From the NCBI RefSeq assembly GCF_014529985.1, contig NZ_JACVMU010000003.1, positions 62,001 through 126,000 on the forward strand: a stretch of DNA of 64,000 bases, given 5' to 3'. Made by a program: the position numbers and the translations under genes. The notes beneath the pieces were generated by a model, which saw nothing but the letters and a program-made list of their open reading frames with translations, had not been told where the DNA came from and made no database searches. Below are positions 26,503-34,219 of the stretch, piece after piece. The first letter of the stretch is position 1; each line of letters starts with the position of its first letter. This stretch comes from Leucobacter sp. cx-42 (GTDB lineage Bacteria > Actinomycetota > Actinomycetes > Actinomycetales > Microbacteriaceae).

Positions 26503-27815
26503 GCCTGAACTCCATTCGATACAGCTGCCTGCGCAGCGTCAGTGGGTGATGCGGTGGTCTGCTTCTGGTGCTGCTCAGCGAAGCGCGAAGCGTAGATAAT
26601 GAGGGCGCCGCTCACGACCGCGATCGTCGTCATGACGGTTGCAAGCACGCCTGAGCCTGCGCGGTCAAACAACTGTGTCGACACAAGTGGGCCAAGGGCG
26701 ACACCGAAGATGTAAACACCATTGACGAGCACACTCACGCCGCCGTCACGCGACAGCGACGCCGCAAGTCCGAAGATGAGCGGCAGCATTGCGCCGAACA
26801 CGAAGCCCCATACGGCACTCGAGGTCGCATACATGACGGGGGTCGCGAGCGTCATGAGGCCGAGCTTTGCGATCGCGCTGACACTGAGCAATCCGATGAG
26901 CGTTGCGGTGCGTCCGAACCACCGGTGCATGAACGGCGCCACGAGCGCACCAGCAAGCCCGCAGAATACGGAGAGCGCAAAGATCATAGGCACGAAGCTG
27001 TCTGAAACCTGCATGTCGCTCTCGCCAACAATCACGCCAACGAGCCCATAGACGCCATCATCGGTGATCGACCAAGCGCCGAAGCCAAGGGCGAGGAGCC
27101 ACCCGATTCGGCGGATCCGCCCCTCGCTCGCGTCCACTGCCTCGGCGACGGAGTCGCCCTCGGCACCGAGCGAACCGGGAGCGTGGGGTGCTGCATCACC
27201 GGCTGCCGCAGCAGTCGCCGCGGTACCAACGACGTCAATCGCGGCGGTCGCCTCAGGAACGCGAGGAAGCCAGTGCGCACCAATGAAGCCGAGGATGCCA
27301 GGGATCGCGAGGATAAGGAACAGCTCGCGCACGCCGCCGCCAACGAGTGGGATCGTCAGGAAGGCGACCGCGACAACGAAACGGTTGACGATCATGACAA
27401 TTGTGGTCGATCGGTCAGGATCGGGTGTCGCCGAGACTGCGGCAGTCGCTGCCGAGATCACAAAGCCGGAGCCGATGCCGCCAGCAATCAGGGCGACCAT
27501 GCTGACGTTTGCGACCGGCCAAATTGCGCCGGACAGGAACGCGAGCATCATGATCGCGAGACCGATCCGCGCGATGACCACGCGATTTCCTCGCTGCACC
27601 GCGCGACGAGTCAGTAGCACCGCGGCGGCGTTCGCGAGGGTCATACCGGTAGCGACGAACCCGGCGGCCGTCACCGATACGCCCAGTTCGTAGACGAGCT
27701 TTTCAACAATCGAGGGAACTAGGTTTGCTGGCAGGAGCGCAAACACCCAGGTGGTGATGAGCGCACCCATTGTGGGAGCACCGGCGCGAGCTACGCCGGA
27801 TGTGGGTCGGGACAT
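26499..27815 (-). CDS. MFS transporter
   Basis: 438 residues with 12 hydrophobic helices, an MFS loop (ARIGLAIMMLAFLSG) and a long charged central loop (about residues 190-225, Ala/Gly/Glu-rich) between the two halves. Start ATG 27815 has GAGGAAG upstream; a further upstream frame extension lacks this. Its last codons overlap the amidohydrolase start (ATGA). With the adjacent TetR it forms a TetR-MFS-amidohydrolase unit for uptake or export of the hydrolase substrate. Confidence 0.85.
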   Translation of the reverse strand: MSRPTSGVARAGAPTMGALITTWVFALLPANLVPSIVEKLVYELGVSVTAAGFVATGMTLANAAAVLLTRRAVQRGNRVVIARIGLAIMMLAFLSGAIWPVANVSMVALIAGGIGSGFVISAATAAVSATPDPDRSTTIVMIVNRFVVAVAFLTIPLVGGGVRELFLILAIPGILGFIGAHWLPRVPEATAAIDVVGTAATAAAAGDAAPHAPGSLGAEGDSVAEAVDASEGRIRRIGWLLALGFGAWSITDDGVYGLVGVIVGESDMQVSDSFVPMIFALSVFCGLAGALVAPFMHRWFGRTATLIGLLSVSAIAKLGLMTLATPVMYATSSAVWGFVFGAMLPLIFGLAASLSRDGGVSVLVNGVYIFGVALGPLVSTQLFDRAGSGVLATVMTTIAVVSGALIIYASRFAEQHQKQTTASPTDAAQAAVSNGVQA

Positions 27816-27931
27816 TCTCGGTCTTCCTCTTCGTTGGGGTAGAGCCTGCGCGACGACGGAGTCGCGCATCGTGAATTGCGTGGGAGGTGAGCGTTGGTGG
27901 TGCTGGGTGAACCGGTGCGCTACGGCGCGCG

Positions 27932-28549
27932 TCAGTTCTTGCTCTCGGTGCTGGTCGCCCCACGCAGCAGGCCAGTGAGCAAATCATCGATCGTTGAACG
28001 CAGGTGCACGCGGCGATCGAAATCTTCGGGAAGCGTCGCGAGCGCCGCACTCAAGTAGGGGTGCGCCTCTGACGAGATCTCCCCTTCCTGGAACGGCGGT
28101 GCGAGCAGGTCAAACGCGGCGCCAACGACTGCGGCATCGATCGTGCCGATGAACGGCAGAATCCGCTCGGTTGCGACGCCGAGACTGTGCAGCGTCTCTG
28201 CGACATCCTCATAGAACCAAGTGAGCTCGTCATCGCGGAGCGGTTCGGTCACGAGGTAAGGCACGAGCGCGGGAATGCTGCTCGCGAAGTCGGCGTACGA
28301 GCGGACGATTGCCGAGAGCCGCTCGCGGCCTGTGATTTCGCCGAGTTCGGCGCGCAGCTGTGTGATCCATTCCCGGCGGAGCAGGTGTACGATCGCGGCC
28401 TTTGACGGCACATGGTGATAGATCGAAGACACACGCACATCGAGTGCCCGGGCAAGCTGAGCGAGCGTGAAGTCGCCGTCTGTGCTGAGCACACGGACGG
28501 CAGCAAGGATGCGCTCTTCGCTGAGGATGGGGGTGTGGGGTCGCGCCAT
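27932..28549 (-). CDS. TetR-family transcriptional regulator
   Basis: 205 residues. HTH at residues 10-55 (SEERILAAVRVLSTDGDFTLAQLARALDVRVSSIYHHV) and a helical effector domain. It is the first gene of the block leading to the MFS and amidohydrolase genes and shares the SSIYHHV-type recognition helix with the TetR part of the fused protein at 17040. Operator-like palindromes stand directly upstream. Expected to repress its own unit until the substrate binds. Confidence 0.85.
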   Translation of the reverse strand: MARPHTPILSEERILAAVRVLSTDGDFTLAQLARALDVRVSSIYHHVPSKAAIVHLLRREWITQLRAELGEITGRERLSAIVRSYADFASSIPALVPYLVTEPLRDDELTWFYEDVAETLHSLGVATERILPFIGTIDAAVVGAAFDLLAPPFQEGEISSEAHPYLSAALATLPEDFDRRVHLRSTIDDLLTGLLRGATSTESKN

Positions 28550-28554
28550 TGCAA

Positions 28555-28616
28555 TCCAATCGATCGATTGGAATCACAATAACCGAGCGCCGCTCGGTTT
28601 AACAAATCTAGCGCCG
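28555..28616. promoter_or_regulatory. TetR operator region: palindromes and direct repeat
   Basis: TCCAATCGATCGATTGGA (28555-28572) is a perfect 18-bp palindrome 5 nt from the TetR start. AACCGAGCGCCGCTCGGTT (28581-28599) is a 19-bp palindrome, and its right part AGCGCCG(C/T)TCGGTTTA is repeated at about 28610-28625. Two distinct operator types may be present, one for each regulator family member. Confidence 0.6.
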
Positions 28617-28639
28617 TTCGGTTTAGGCCACAGGCGTTC

Positions 28640-29374
28640 CTAGCCCCCGAGCCCGGGCACCAGCAGCCCGCTCTCGTACGCGAGAATCACGAGCTGTGCA
28701 CGGTCGTGCGCGAACACCTTCATCATGATGCGGTTCACGTGCGTCTTCGCGGTGTGCGGTGAGATGAAGAGCTCGTCTGCGATCTCTTGATTCGATTTGC
28801 CTCGTGCCACGAGCAGCAGCACCTCACGCTCACGCTCAGTCAGCGTTGCGAGTTGTGGGTGTGCGGCCTCGTCCACGGCAGGCGCGGCCGGAGCGGCAAC
28901 GTATCGCGCGATAAGGCTGCGGGTTGCGGCTGGCGACAGCAGCGCGTCACCGGCGTGCACGGCCTGTACCGCGCGCACGATTTCTTCTGGCTCTGCGCCT
29001 TTGCCGAGGAACCCGCTCGCGCCGGCCCGGAGCGCCGCGACGACGTTCTCGTCTTCCTCGAACGTCGTGAGAATGAGCACGCGTGTCCCGGCCCGATCAG
29101 AGTCAGAATCACCCGCGCCCGCTGCACTCGCGCCATCCGTACCACCAGCGACTGCCGCACCACCGCACAGCGCGGCAGTCGCCGAAATCCCGTCAAGCTT
29201 CGGCATCCGGATGTCCATGAGCACGACATCGGGGCGCAGCTCTGCGGCGAGCGCGAGCGCTTCCTCACCATTGGTGGCTTCCCCGACAACATCGATGTCG
29301 TCCTCGCTCGACAGGATGTCGACGACGGCCTGCCGAATGAGCGACTGATCGTCGACCACGAGTACGCGAATCAT
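28640..29374 (-). CDS. NarL/LuxR-family response regulator
   Basis: 244 residues. Receiver with acidic pair DD at 8-9, phospho-acceptor Asp54 (VVLMDIRMP) and Lys in LGKGAEPEE; LuxR HTH from about 175 (LTEREREVLLLVARGKSNQEIADELFISPHTAKTHV). An unusual Ala/Gly/Asp-rich insert of about 27 residues (CGGAAVAGGTDGASAAGAG and following) interrupts the receiver between the phospho-site helix and the next strand. It overlaps the kinase gene by 4 nt. It probably drives the divergent DUF4956-VTC operon. Confidence 0.88.
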   Translation of the reverse strand: MIRVLVVDDQSLIRQAVVDILSSEDDIDVVGEATNGEEALALAAELRPDVVLMDIRMPKLDGISATAALCGGAAVAGGTDGASAAGAGDSDSDRAGTRVLILTTFEEDENVVAALRAGASGFLGKGAEPEEIVRAVQAVHAGDALLSPAATRSLIARYVAAPAAPAVDEAAHPQLATLTEREREVLLLVARGKSNQEIADELFISPHTAKTHVNRIMMKVFAHDRAQLVILAYESGLLVPGLGG

Positions 29375-30675
29375 GCGTTGTCCTCTCGTTTGAGCGGCAG
29401 CCGAGCTGCGAGGCTAAAGGTTCCGTTGGTGGTGATGTCGACCGATCCGCCGATCGATGCAACCCGCTCACGGATGCCGGTGAGTCCGAGGCCTCCTCGC
29501 AGCGGATCAGGTTGGTTCCGACCGTCAACCGAGACCGGGTTGGTGATGGTGACGACCGCGTCGCCGCCATCGATGGCGATGCTGACGGCTGCGGTTCCCT
29601 GCGAGCCGTGCTTGTGGGCGTTCGTGAGGCCCTCCTGCACGACCCGGTAGAGCACGCGGCCCGTCGCGCCGGTCACCTGAGGCAGCACTTCGGCTCCGGT
29701 GAGGGTAACCGTGAGTCCCGCGTCACGTACCCGGTCGGTGAGGGTCATGATGTCTTCGGCGGTCGGCTGGGGCGGGGCTGCGCCGGTCTCGTCCTCTGTG
29801 CGGAGATAGTTGAGGAGCTCACTAATCTCTGACAGCACCTCACGCGATGATCGGCGGATCGTGCGCAAGGCAGTCCGCGCCTTCTCTGGTTTGGCGTCGA
29901 GGGCGTTGGAGGCGACTCCCGCGTTCAGACTAATGACCGAGATCTGGTGTGCGACGGTGTCGTGGAGATCCTGCGCGATGCGCAAGCGTTCCTCTGCCAC
30001 GCGCTGCTGCGCTTCAGCCTCGCGCGTTTGCTCGGCTCGTTCTGCGCGCTCGGTGGCTGCTGCGGCGGCCTCGCGCTTCGATCGGGAACTGTCCCCGAGC
30101 GCTGCCGCGACCGCGATGCCAGCTGCGATCTGGAAGACGCGCACATCGATCACCCCGAACTCCGAGCTCGTGAGACTCAGGGCGACCACGATCACGGTCG
30201 CGGTGGCCCCCACGATGAGGGTCGTGCGCCGCGAGAGTGTTGCGCCGAGGTTGTAGGCGGCGAGCACGACCACGATGCCGACGCCCATGGCGGGCTCGCG
30301 GAGCAAGATCGTCAGGCAGTACAGCGCGAGACCCGTCCCCATCACCGTGACGGGCCAGCGTCGGCGCAGTGGAATGAGCGCGCACGCCACGAGCACGATG
30401 ATGAGTGGCAAGAGGAATGTCAGCGCCGGCTGATCGACGCCACCAGGACCAGCGAGGTCGCCGGGGCCGATCCGCCCATCACTGGTACGGCCACCGCCGT
30501 CAGCTCCGCCGCCACCGCCGAACCATCTGCCGCCGCCCGGCATCATCGGAACTCCGAAGAACGAGGTGACGAGCACGACCGCAATCGCGAGTACGTCGCT
30601 CCCCCAGGTGGGGAAGCGCGCAAGCCAGCGTGGCCCCGCCGCAGCGGCAGTCGGTGACTCGCGTTTCGTGTGCAT
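29371..30675 (-). CDS. Sensor histidine kinase (HisKA_3 type)
   Basis: About 434 residues from ATG 30675. N-terminal membrane region with roughly five to six helices and a Gly-rich extracytoplasmic loop (GGGRWFGGGGGADGGG), a coiled-coil linker (ERAERAEQTREAEAQQ), phospho-His motif QDLHDTVAHQISVISL, and an HATPase with VVQEGLTNAHKHG and GGLGLTGIRERV. The start is uncertain: GGAGG sits immediately before ATG 30675, while upstream ATGs at 30696 and 30714 lack good ribosome sites, and any start at 30741 would lie inside a promoter dyad. Partner of the response regulator; senses an unknown envelope signal. Confidence 0.82.
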   Translation of the reverse strand: MHTKRESPTAAAAGPRWLARFPTWGSDVLAIAVVLVTSFFGVPMMPGGGRWFGGGGGADGGGRTSDGRIGPGDLAGPGGVDQPALTFLLPLIIVLVACALIPLRRRWPVTVMGTGLALYCLTILLREPAMGVGIVVVLAAYNLGATLSRRTTLIVGATATVIVVALSLTSSEFGVIDVRVFQIAAGIAVAAALGDSSRSKREAAAAATERAERAEQTREAEAQQRVAEERLRIAQDLHDTVAHQISVISLNAGVASNALDAKPEKARTALRTIRRSSREVLSEISELLNYLRTEDETGAAPPQPTAEDIMTLTDRVRDAGLTVTLTGAEVLPQVTGATGRVLYRVVQEGLTNAHKHGSQGTAAVSIAIDGGDAVVTITNPVSVDGRNQPDPLRGGLGLTGIRERVASIGGSVDITTNGTFSLAARLPLKREDNA

Positions 30676-30732
30676 ACCTCCATTGTGTCGAAGCATCCCG
30701 TGTGAGGGAATCATCCGATCGCGGAATCCCAC

Positions 30733-30750
30733 GTACTGCACACGCAGTAC
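30733..30750. promoter_or_regulatory. Inverted repeat between kinase and DUF4956 operon
   Basis: GTACTGCACACGCAGTAC: 7-bp arms GTACTGC/GCAGTAC around ACAC, in the divergent region about 90 nt before the DUF4956 start. Candidate binding site of the adjacent response regulator. Confidence 0.5.
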
Positions 30751-30838
30751 ATCGAATGCCCACGCAGGGGTGACGCGCTCCGCAGTGATCCTCGAAAAGC
30801 TAGATACAGCTAGAAAACATGCCTCTCAAGGAGCCTTC

Positions 30839-31399
30839 ATGATCAACACCACTTTGGTCCTCGCGGTGATCGACATCGTCGCGATCCTCGTTCTCGTCTT
30901 CGGCGTCTACTACCGGCGCCACCGTCGTCGCGACCTCGTTGTCGCGTTCCTCGGAGTGAACGCTGGCGTGCTCGCGGTGACCATGGTGCTTGGCAGTTCG
31001 CAGGTCGCGGCTGGCCTCGGTCTCGGTCTCTTCGGCGTCCTCAGCATCATCCGCCTGCGTTCGTCTGAGATCTCGCAGCGCGAGGTCGCTTACTACTTCG
31101 CGGCGCTCGCCATGGGTCTTATCGGCGGCCTCGCCGGCGGCACGAACATCATTCTGCCGAGCGCCCTCATCGTCGCAATCGTGGTGATGATGTGGTTCGC
31201 GGATCACCCCCGCCTCCTCGCTGGCTCCCGTCAGCAGGTCGTGCGTCTTGACCGCGCGATCACCGACGAGAGCGAGCTCTCTCGCGTCCTCGCAGAGCGT
31301 CTTAACGCCCGCGTCACCGCCGTCACCGTGCAGCAGATCGACCTCGTGAACGACAGCACCCTCGTTGACGTGCGCTACCAGCTCAAGCAGGGCGCATGA
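30839..31399 (+). CDS. DUF4956 membrane protein
   Basis: 186 residues from ATG 30839 with AAGGAG 6 nt upstream. Four membrane helices in the first 115 residues; the segment GLGLGLFGVLSIIRLRSSEISQREVAYYFAALAMGLIGG is the DUF4956 core, followed by a cytoplasmic tail of about 70 residues. Overlaps the VTC gene by 4 nt. In other bacteria this family is commonly found beside VTC-domain genes; I infer a joint role in making or translocating polyphosphate or a related polymer. Confidence 0.85.
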   Translation: MINTTLVLAVIDIVAILVLVFGVYYRRHRRRDLVVAFLGVNAGVLAVTMVLGSSQVAAGLGLGLFGVLSIIRLRSSEISQREVAYYFAALAMGLIGGLAGGTNIILPSALIVAIVVMMWFADHPRLLAGSRQQVVRLDRAITDESELSRVLAERLNARVTAVTVQQIDLVNDSTLVDVRYQLKQGA

Positions 31400-32199
31400 T
31401 CAGCGCACACGAGGCCATGACCGCACGCCTCGGATTCACCTGGCTCACGCCTATCTCCCTCGAAGAGATCGTGTCAGAGGCCGCGCTCCTCCAGCGTGTG
31501 GACCGCAAGTACCTCCTCCCGGCCGATGCTGCTGCTCAGGTGCTCGGATCGATCGATCCGCGCACGAGGGTGCTCGAGATCGATGGCCAGCGCACGTTCG
31601 CCTACGACTCGGTCTACTTCGATACCGATGATTTCGCGGTGTACCGCCTCACCGCGCAGAAGCGCCGGCACCGGTTCAAGCTCCGCACACGCACGTACGT
31701 CGACACCGGCGGCTGCTTCCTCGAGGTGAAAACCAAGGACGGCCGCGGGAAGACCATCAAGACCCGCATTCCTTGGGACGCGGCGGATCGTTCCAAGCTC
31801 ACCCCATCCGGTCGCGATTTCGCTGCCTCGGTGCTCGAGCCGCACGGCGTCGACGCATCGCTCGTCGCGCAGCTCACCCCCAGCATGACCAGCCGCTACC
31901 AGCGCACGACCCTGCTGTTACCAGGCGGGAGCAGGGCCACGATCGACACCGATCTGCACTGGCTTGATGCTGAGGGGCGGGAGATCCGCGCCGATGGCAA
32001 CGTCATCATCGAGACCAAGTCTGCCCAGCGTGTGAGTGATCTTGACCGGGCGCTCTGGCGCGCGGGTCATCGACCGAGCGGCATCAGCAAGTTCGGTGTT
32101 GGCACGGCCGCGCTCTACCCCTCGCTACCACACAACAAGTGGGCCCGCGAGCTCGATCGCGCGATCGGCTGCGTGCCTGCCGCCTCCACAATCCTGTAA
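31396..32199 (+). CDS. VTC-domain polyphosphate polymerase-like protein
   Basis: 267 residues. Matches the catalytic tunnel domain of yeast Vtc4: VDRKYLL (Arg-Lys-Tyr at 37-39), YDSVYFDTDDFAVY, KRRHRFKLRTRTY, FLEVKTKDGRGKTIK, SRYQRTTLLL, ATIDTDLHW and VIIETKS. All the basic residues expected to line the tunnel appear present, so polyphosphate synthesis from ATP is plausible. No SPX domain and no membrane helix; membrane recruitment would come from the DUF4956 partner. Middle gene of a three-gene operon with a 27-nt gap to the next gene. Confidence 0.85.
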   Translation: MISAHEAMTARLGFTWLTPISLEEIVSEAALLQRVDRKYLLPADAAAQVLGSIDPRTRVLEIDGQRTFAYDSVYFDTDDFAVYRLTAQKRRHRFKLRTRTYVDTGGCFLEVKTKDGRGKTIKTRIPWDAADRSKLTPSGRDFAASVLEPHGVDASLVAQLTPSMTSRYQRTTLLLPGGSRATIDTDLHWLDAEGREIRADGNVIIETKSAQRVSDLDRALWRAGHRPSGISKFGVGTAALYPSLPHNKWARELDRAIGCVPAASTIL

Positions 32200-32226
32200 T
32201 TCCCAACCCACCCCTTTGGAACCACT

Positions 32227-34137
32227 ATGAATCGCAAGCTACTTGCCGGAATCACCATCCTCAGCGGCGCGCTCCTCTTCACCGGTTGCACCGCCGCAAC
32301 GAACGCGTCTGGTGACGCATCAACCACATCCGCGACCGCGGCTGATCTCACTCCGACCGCAGTCATGGCTGAGAACGCCGACTACACGACCGTCAATACT
32401 GACGAGTGGGACATCGCTGACGCCATCGACGTCGACCTCGCGAAGCCCACGGGTACTGGGGTGAAGGTCAGCGGATCCACCATCACCATCACCGCAGCCG
32501 GTGTCTACCGCCTGTCCGGATCCCTGGCCGGCCAGGTCGTCATCGCGGCACCGGATGATGCGCAGGTCGTCCTGGTGCTTGACGGTGCCGTCATCACGAA
32601 CACCGGCGGATCGGCCATCGACGTGCAGTCAGCCGACGATGTCGCGATCCACCTCGCCGACGACAGTGTGAACGCCGTATCCGACGCGGCATCGTACGCC
32701 GAGGACGCAGAGGCCAACGCCGCAATCTACTCCACCGCCGACCTCACAATCAGTGGCGGCGGATCCCTGACGGTCCACGGCAACGGCAACGACGGCATCA
32801 CCTCGAAGGACGACCTCGTCATCCTCGACGGCGACATCACCGTCACCGCTGCAGCCGACGCGCTGCGTGGCAAGGACTCACTCGTCGTCGAGGGCGGAAC
32901 GCTGGACCTCACCGCAACCGCTGGCGACGGCCTGTATAGCAAGGGCGACCAGAACAAAGACGCTGCTGACATCGACTGGACCCGCGGCTACATCTACATC
33001 TCAGGCGGCACCATCGACATCACCGCGGGCGACGATGGCATGCAGTCATTCACCGACACGGTGATCGCGGGCGGCACAGTCAACGTTGCTGCGGCGGATG
33101 ACGGTATCAAGGGTGAGGCGATCGTGTCGATCGGCGTGCTCGACGATGCTGAGGCTGACGCCGACGGCGACGCGAGCGAGCCGGTCGTGACCGTGTCAAA
33201 GTCGAACGAGGGCATCGAGGCGGCCAGCATCGGCATCAGCGCTGGCAAGATTAAGGTAACCGCGAGCGATGACGGCGTAAATGCCTCGGGCATGGCAGAT
33301 TTGCAGGCACTCATGGCCGGCGAATCAGCTGCAGATGCCGCTGAGGCCGAGACTGAGACGGCGCCCGCAACCGAGACAGAGGCCGAAGCCAAAACCGAGA
33401 CCGCCCCCGAAACCGCACCTGGTGGCGGTGGCGCAGGCGGTGGCGGTGAGTTCCAGGACAGCGGCGAAGTCTTAAACATCAGCGGCGGCAAGGTCACCGT
33501 CAATGCCGAAGGAGACGGCCTCGATTCGAACGGAAGCCTCACCATCACCGGCGGAACTACCACCGTCTATGGCCCCACTCGCGGTGGCAACGGCTCACTC
33601 GATGCCAATGGCGACATGACCGTGGATGGAGGCACCGTGTGGGCCTTCGGTCCTGGCGATATGGAGCAAACCCCGTCAGCAGGCGACCAGGACTGGGTCG
33701 TCATCAAGGCAACGCTTGCAGCAGGTGCGACCGGCACCATCGTTGACGCGTCAGGTACCGAGGTTGGCAAGTTTACTTCGTTGAAGGCAGCCGCATCGGT
33801 CATTCTCTCAAATAACAAGATCGTCGAGGGCGAGACCTACTCGGTCATGGTTGACGGCGAATCAATCGGCGATGCAGTCGCTGGCGAGGGCGGCATGGGC
33901 GGTCCTGGTGGAGGCGGCATGGGCGGCCAAGGTGGCCCTGGTAGCGACAGCGCCGGTGGCCCAGGTGGCACTCCCCCGACTGACGGCGAGCGCCCTGCGC
34001 TTCCCGACGGCATGAGTCCCGACGATATGCCGGAGCCGCCCGAGGGCTTCGACGGTGAGCGTCCAGAGGGTGCGCCTGAACGCCCGAGCGAAGAGCAGGC
34101 AGGATCAACGAACATCGCTGACGTGGTGCAGTCGTAG
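32227..34137 (+). CDS. Cthe_2159-like beta-helix lipoprotein (carbohydrate-binding domain)
   Basis: 636 residues. Lipobox LLFTGC with Cys21. The body is a chain of short repeats (VYRLSGSLAGQVVIA, VVLVLDGAVITNTGGSAIDV, ISGGGSLTVHGNGNDGITSKDDLVI, ISGGTIDITAGDDGMQS, ISGGKVTVNAEGDGLDSNGSL) typical of the parallel beta-helix family first described as Cthe_2159, which binds acidic polysaccharides. A Thr/Glu/Ala spacer (about 370-400) interrupts it and a Gly/Pro/Asp-rich tail ends it. Asp-rich turns suggest calcium sites. Lies 27 nt after the VTC gene, so likely cotranscribed; AT start after CTTTGGAA. Confidence 0.85.
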   Translation: MNRKLLAGITILSGALLFTGCTAATNASGDASTTSATAADLTPTAVMAENADYTTVNTDEWDIADAIDVDLAKPTGTGVKVSGSTITITAAGVYRLSGSLAGQVVIAAPDDAQVVLVLDGAVITNTGGSAIDVQSADDVAIHLADDSVNAVSDAASYAEDAEANAAIYSTADLTISGGGSLTVHGNGNDGITSKDDLVILDGDITVTAAADALRGKDSLVVEGGTLDLTATAGDGLYSKGDQNKDAADIDWTRGYIYISGGTIDITAGDDGMQSFTDTVIAGGTVNVAAADDGIKGEAIVSIGVLDDAEADADGDASEPVVTVSKSNEGIEAASIGISAGKIKVTASDDGVNASGMADLQALMAGESAADAAEAETETAPATETEAEAKTETAPETAPGGGGAGGGGEFQDSGEVLNISGGKVTVNAEGDGLDSNGSLTITGGTTTVYGPTRGGNGSLDANGDMTVDGGTVWAFGPGDMEQTPSAGDQDWVVIKATLAAGATGTIVDASGTEVGKFTSLKAAASVILSNNKIVEGETYSVMVDGESIGDAVAGEGGMGGPGGGGMGGQGGPGSDSAGGPGGTPPTDGERPALPDGMSPDDMPEPPEGFDGERPEGAPERPSEEQAGSTNIADVVQS

Positions 34138-34145
34138 AGATGACA

Positions 34146-34202
34146 GCGCAGTGAGGGGCGGGGAGCGCAGCATTTCGCTGCGCTCCCCGCCCCTCACTGC
34201 GC
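34146..34202. terminator. Very strong bidirectional terminator, 26-bp perfect stem
   Basis: Bases 34146-34171 and 34177-34202 are perfect reverse complements around a 5-nt loop (ATTTC). It separates the VTC operon from the convergent RCC1 surface-protein gene. No T-run. Confidence 0.8.
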
Positions 34203-34219
34203 GTTACGCGTCTACGTCG

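Noticed and set aside
33417-33455. Gly-rich repeats in the Cthe_2159-like gene as a CRISPR or tandem-repeat array
   Set aside because: Coding low-complexity sequence only; no spacers or regular direct repeats. No CRISPR array was seen in the window.
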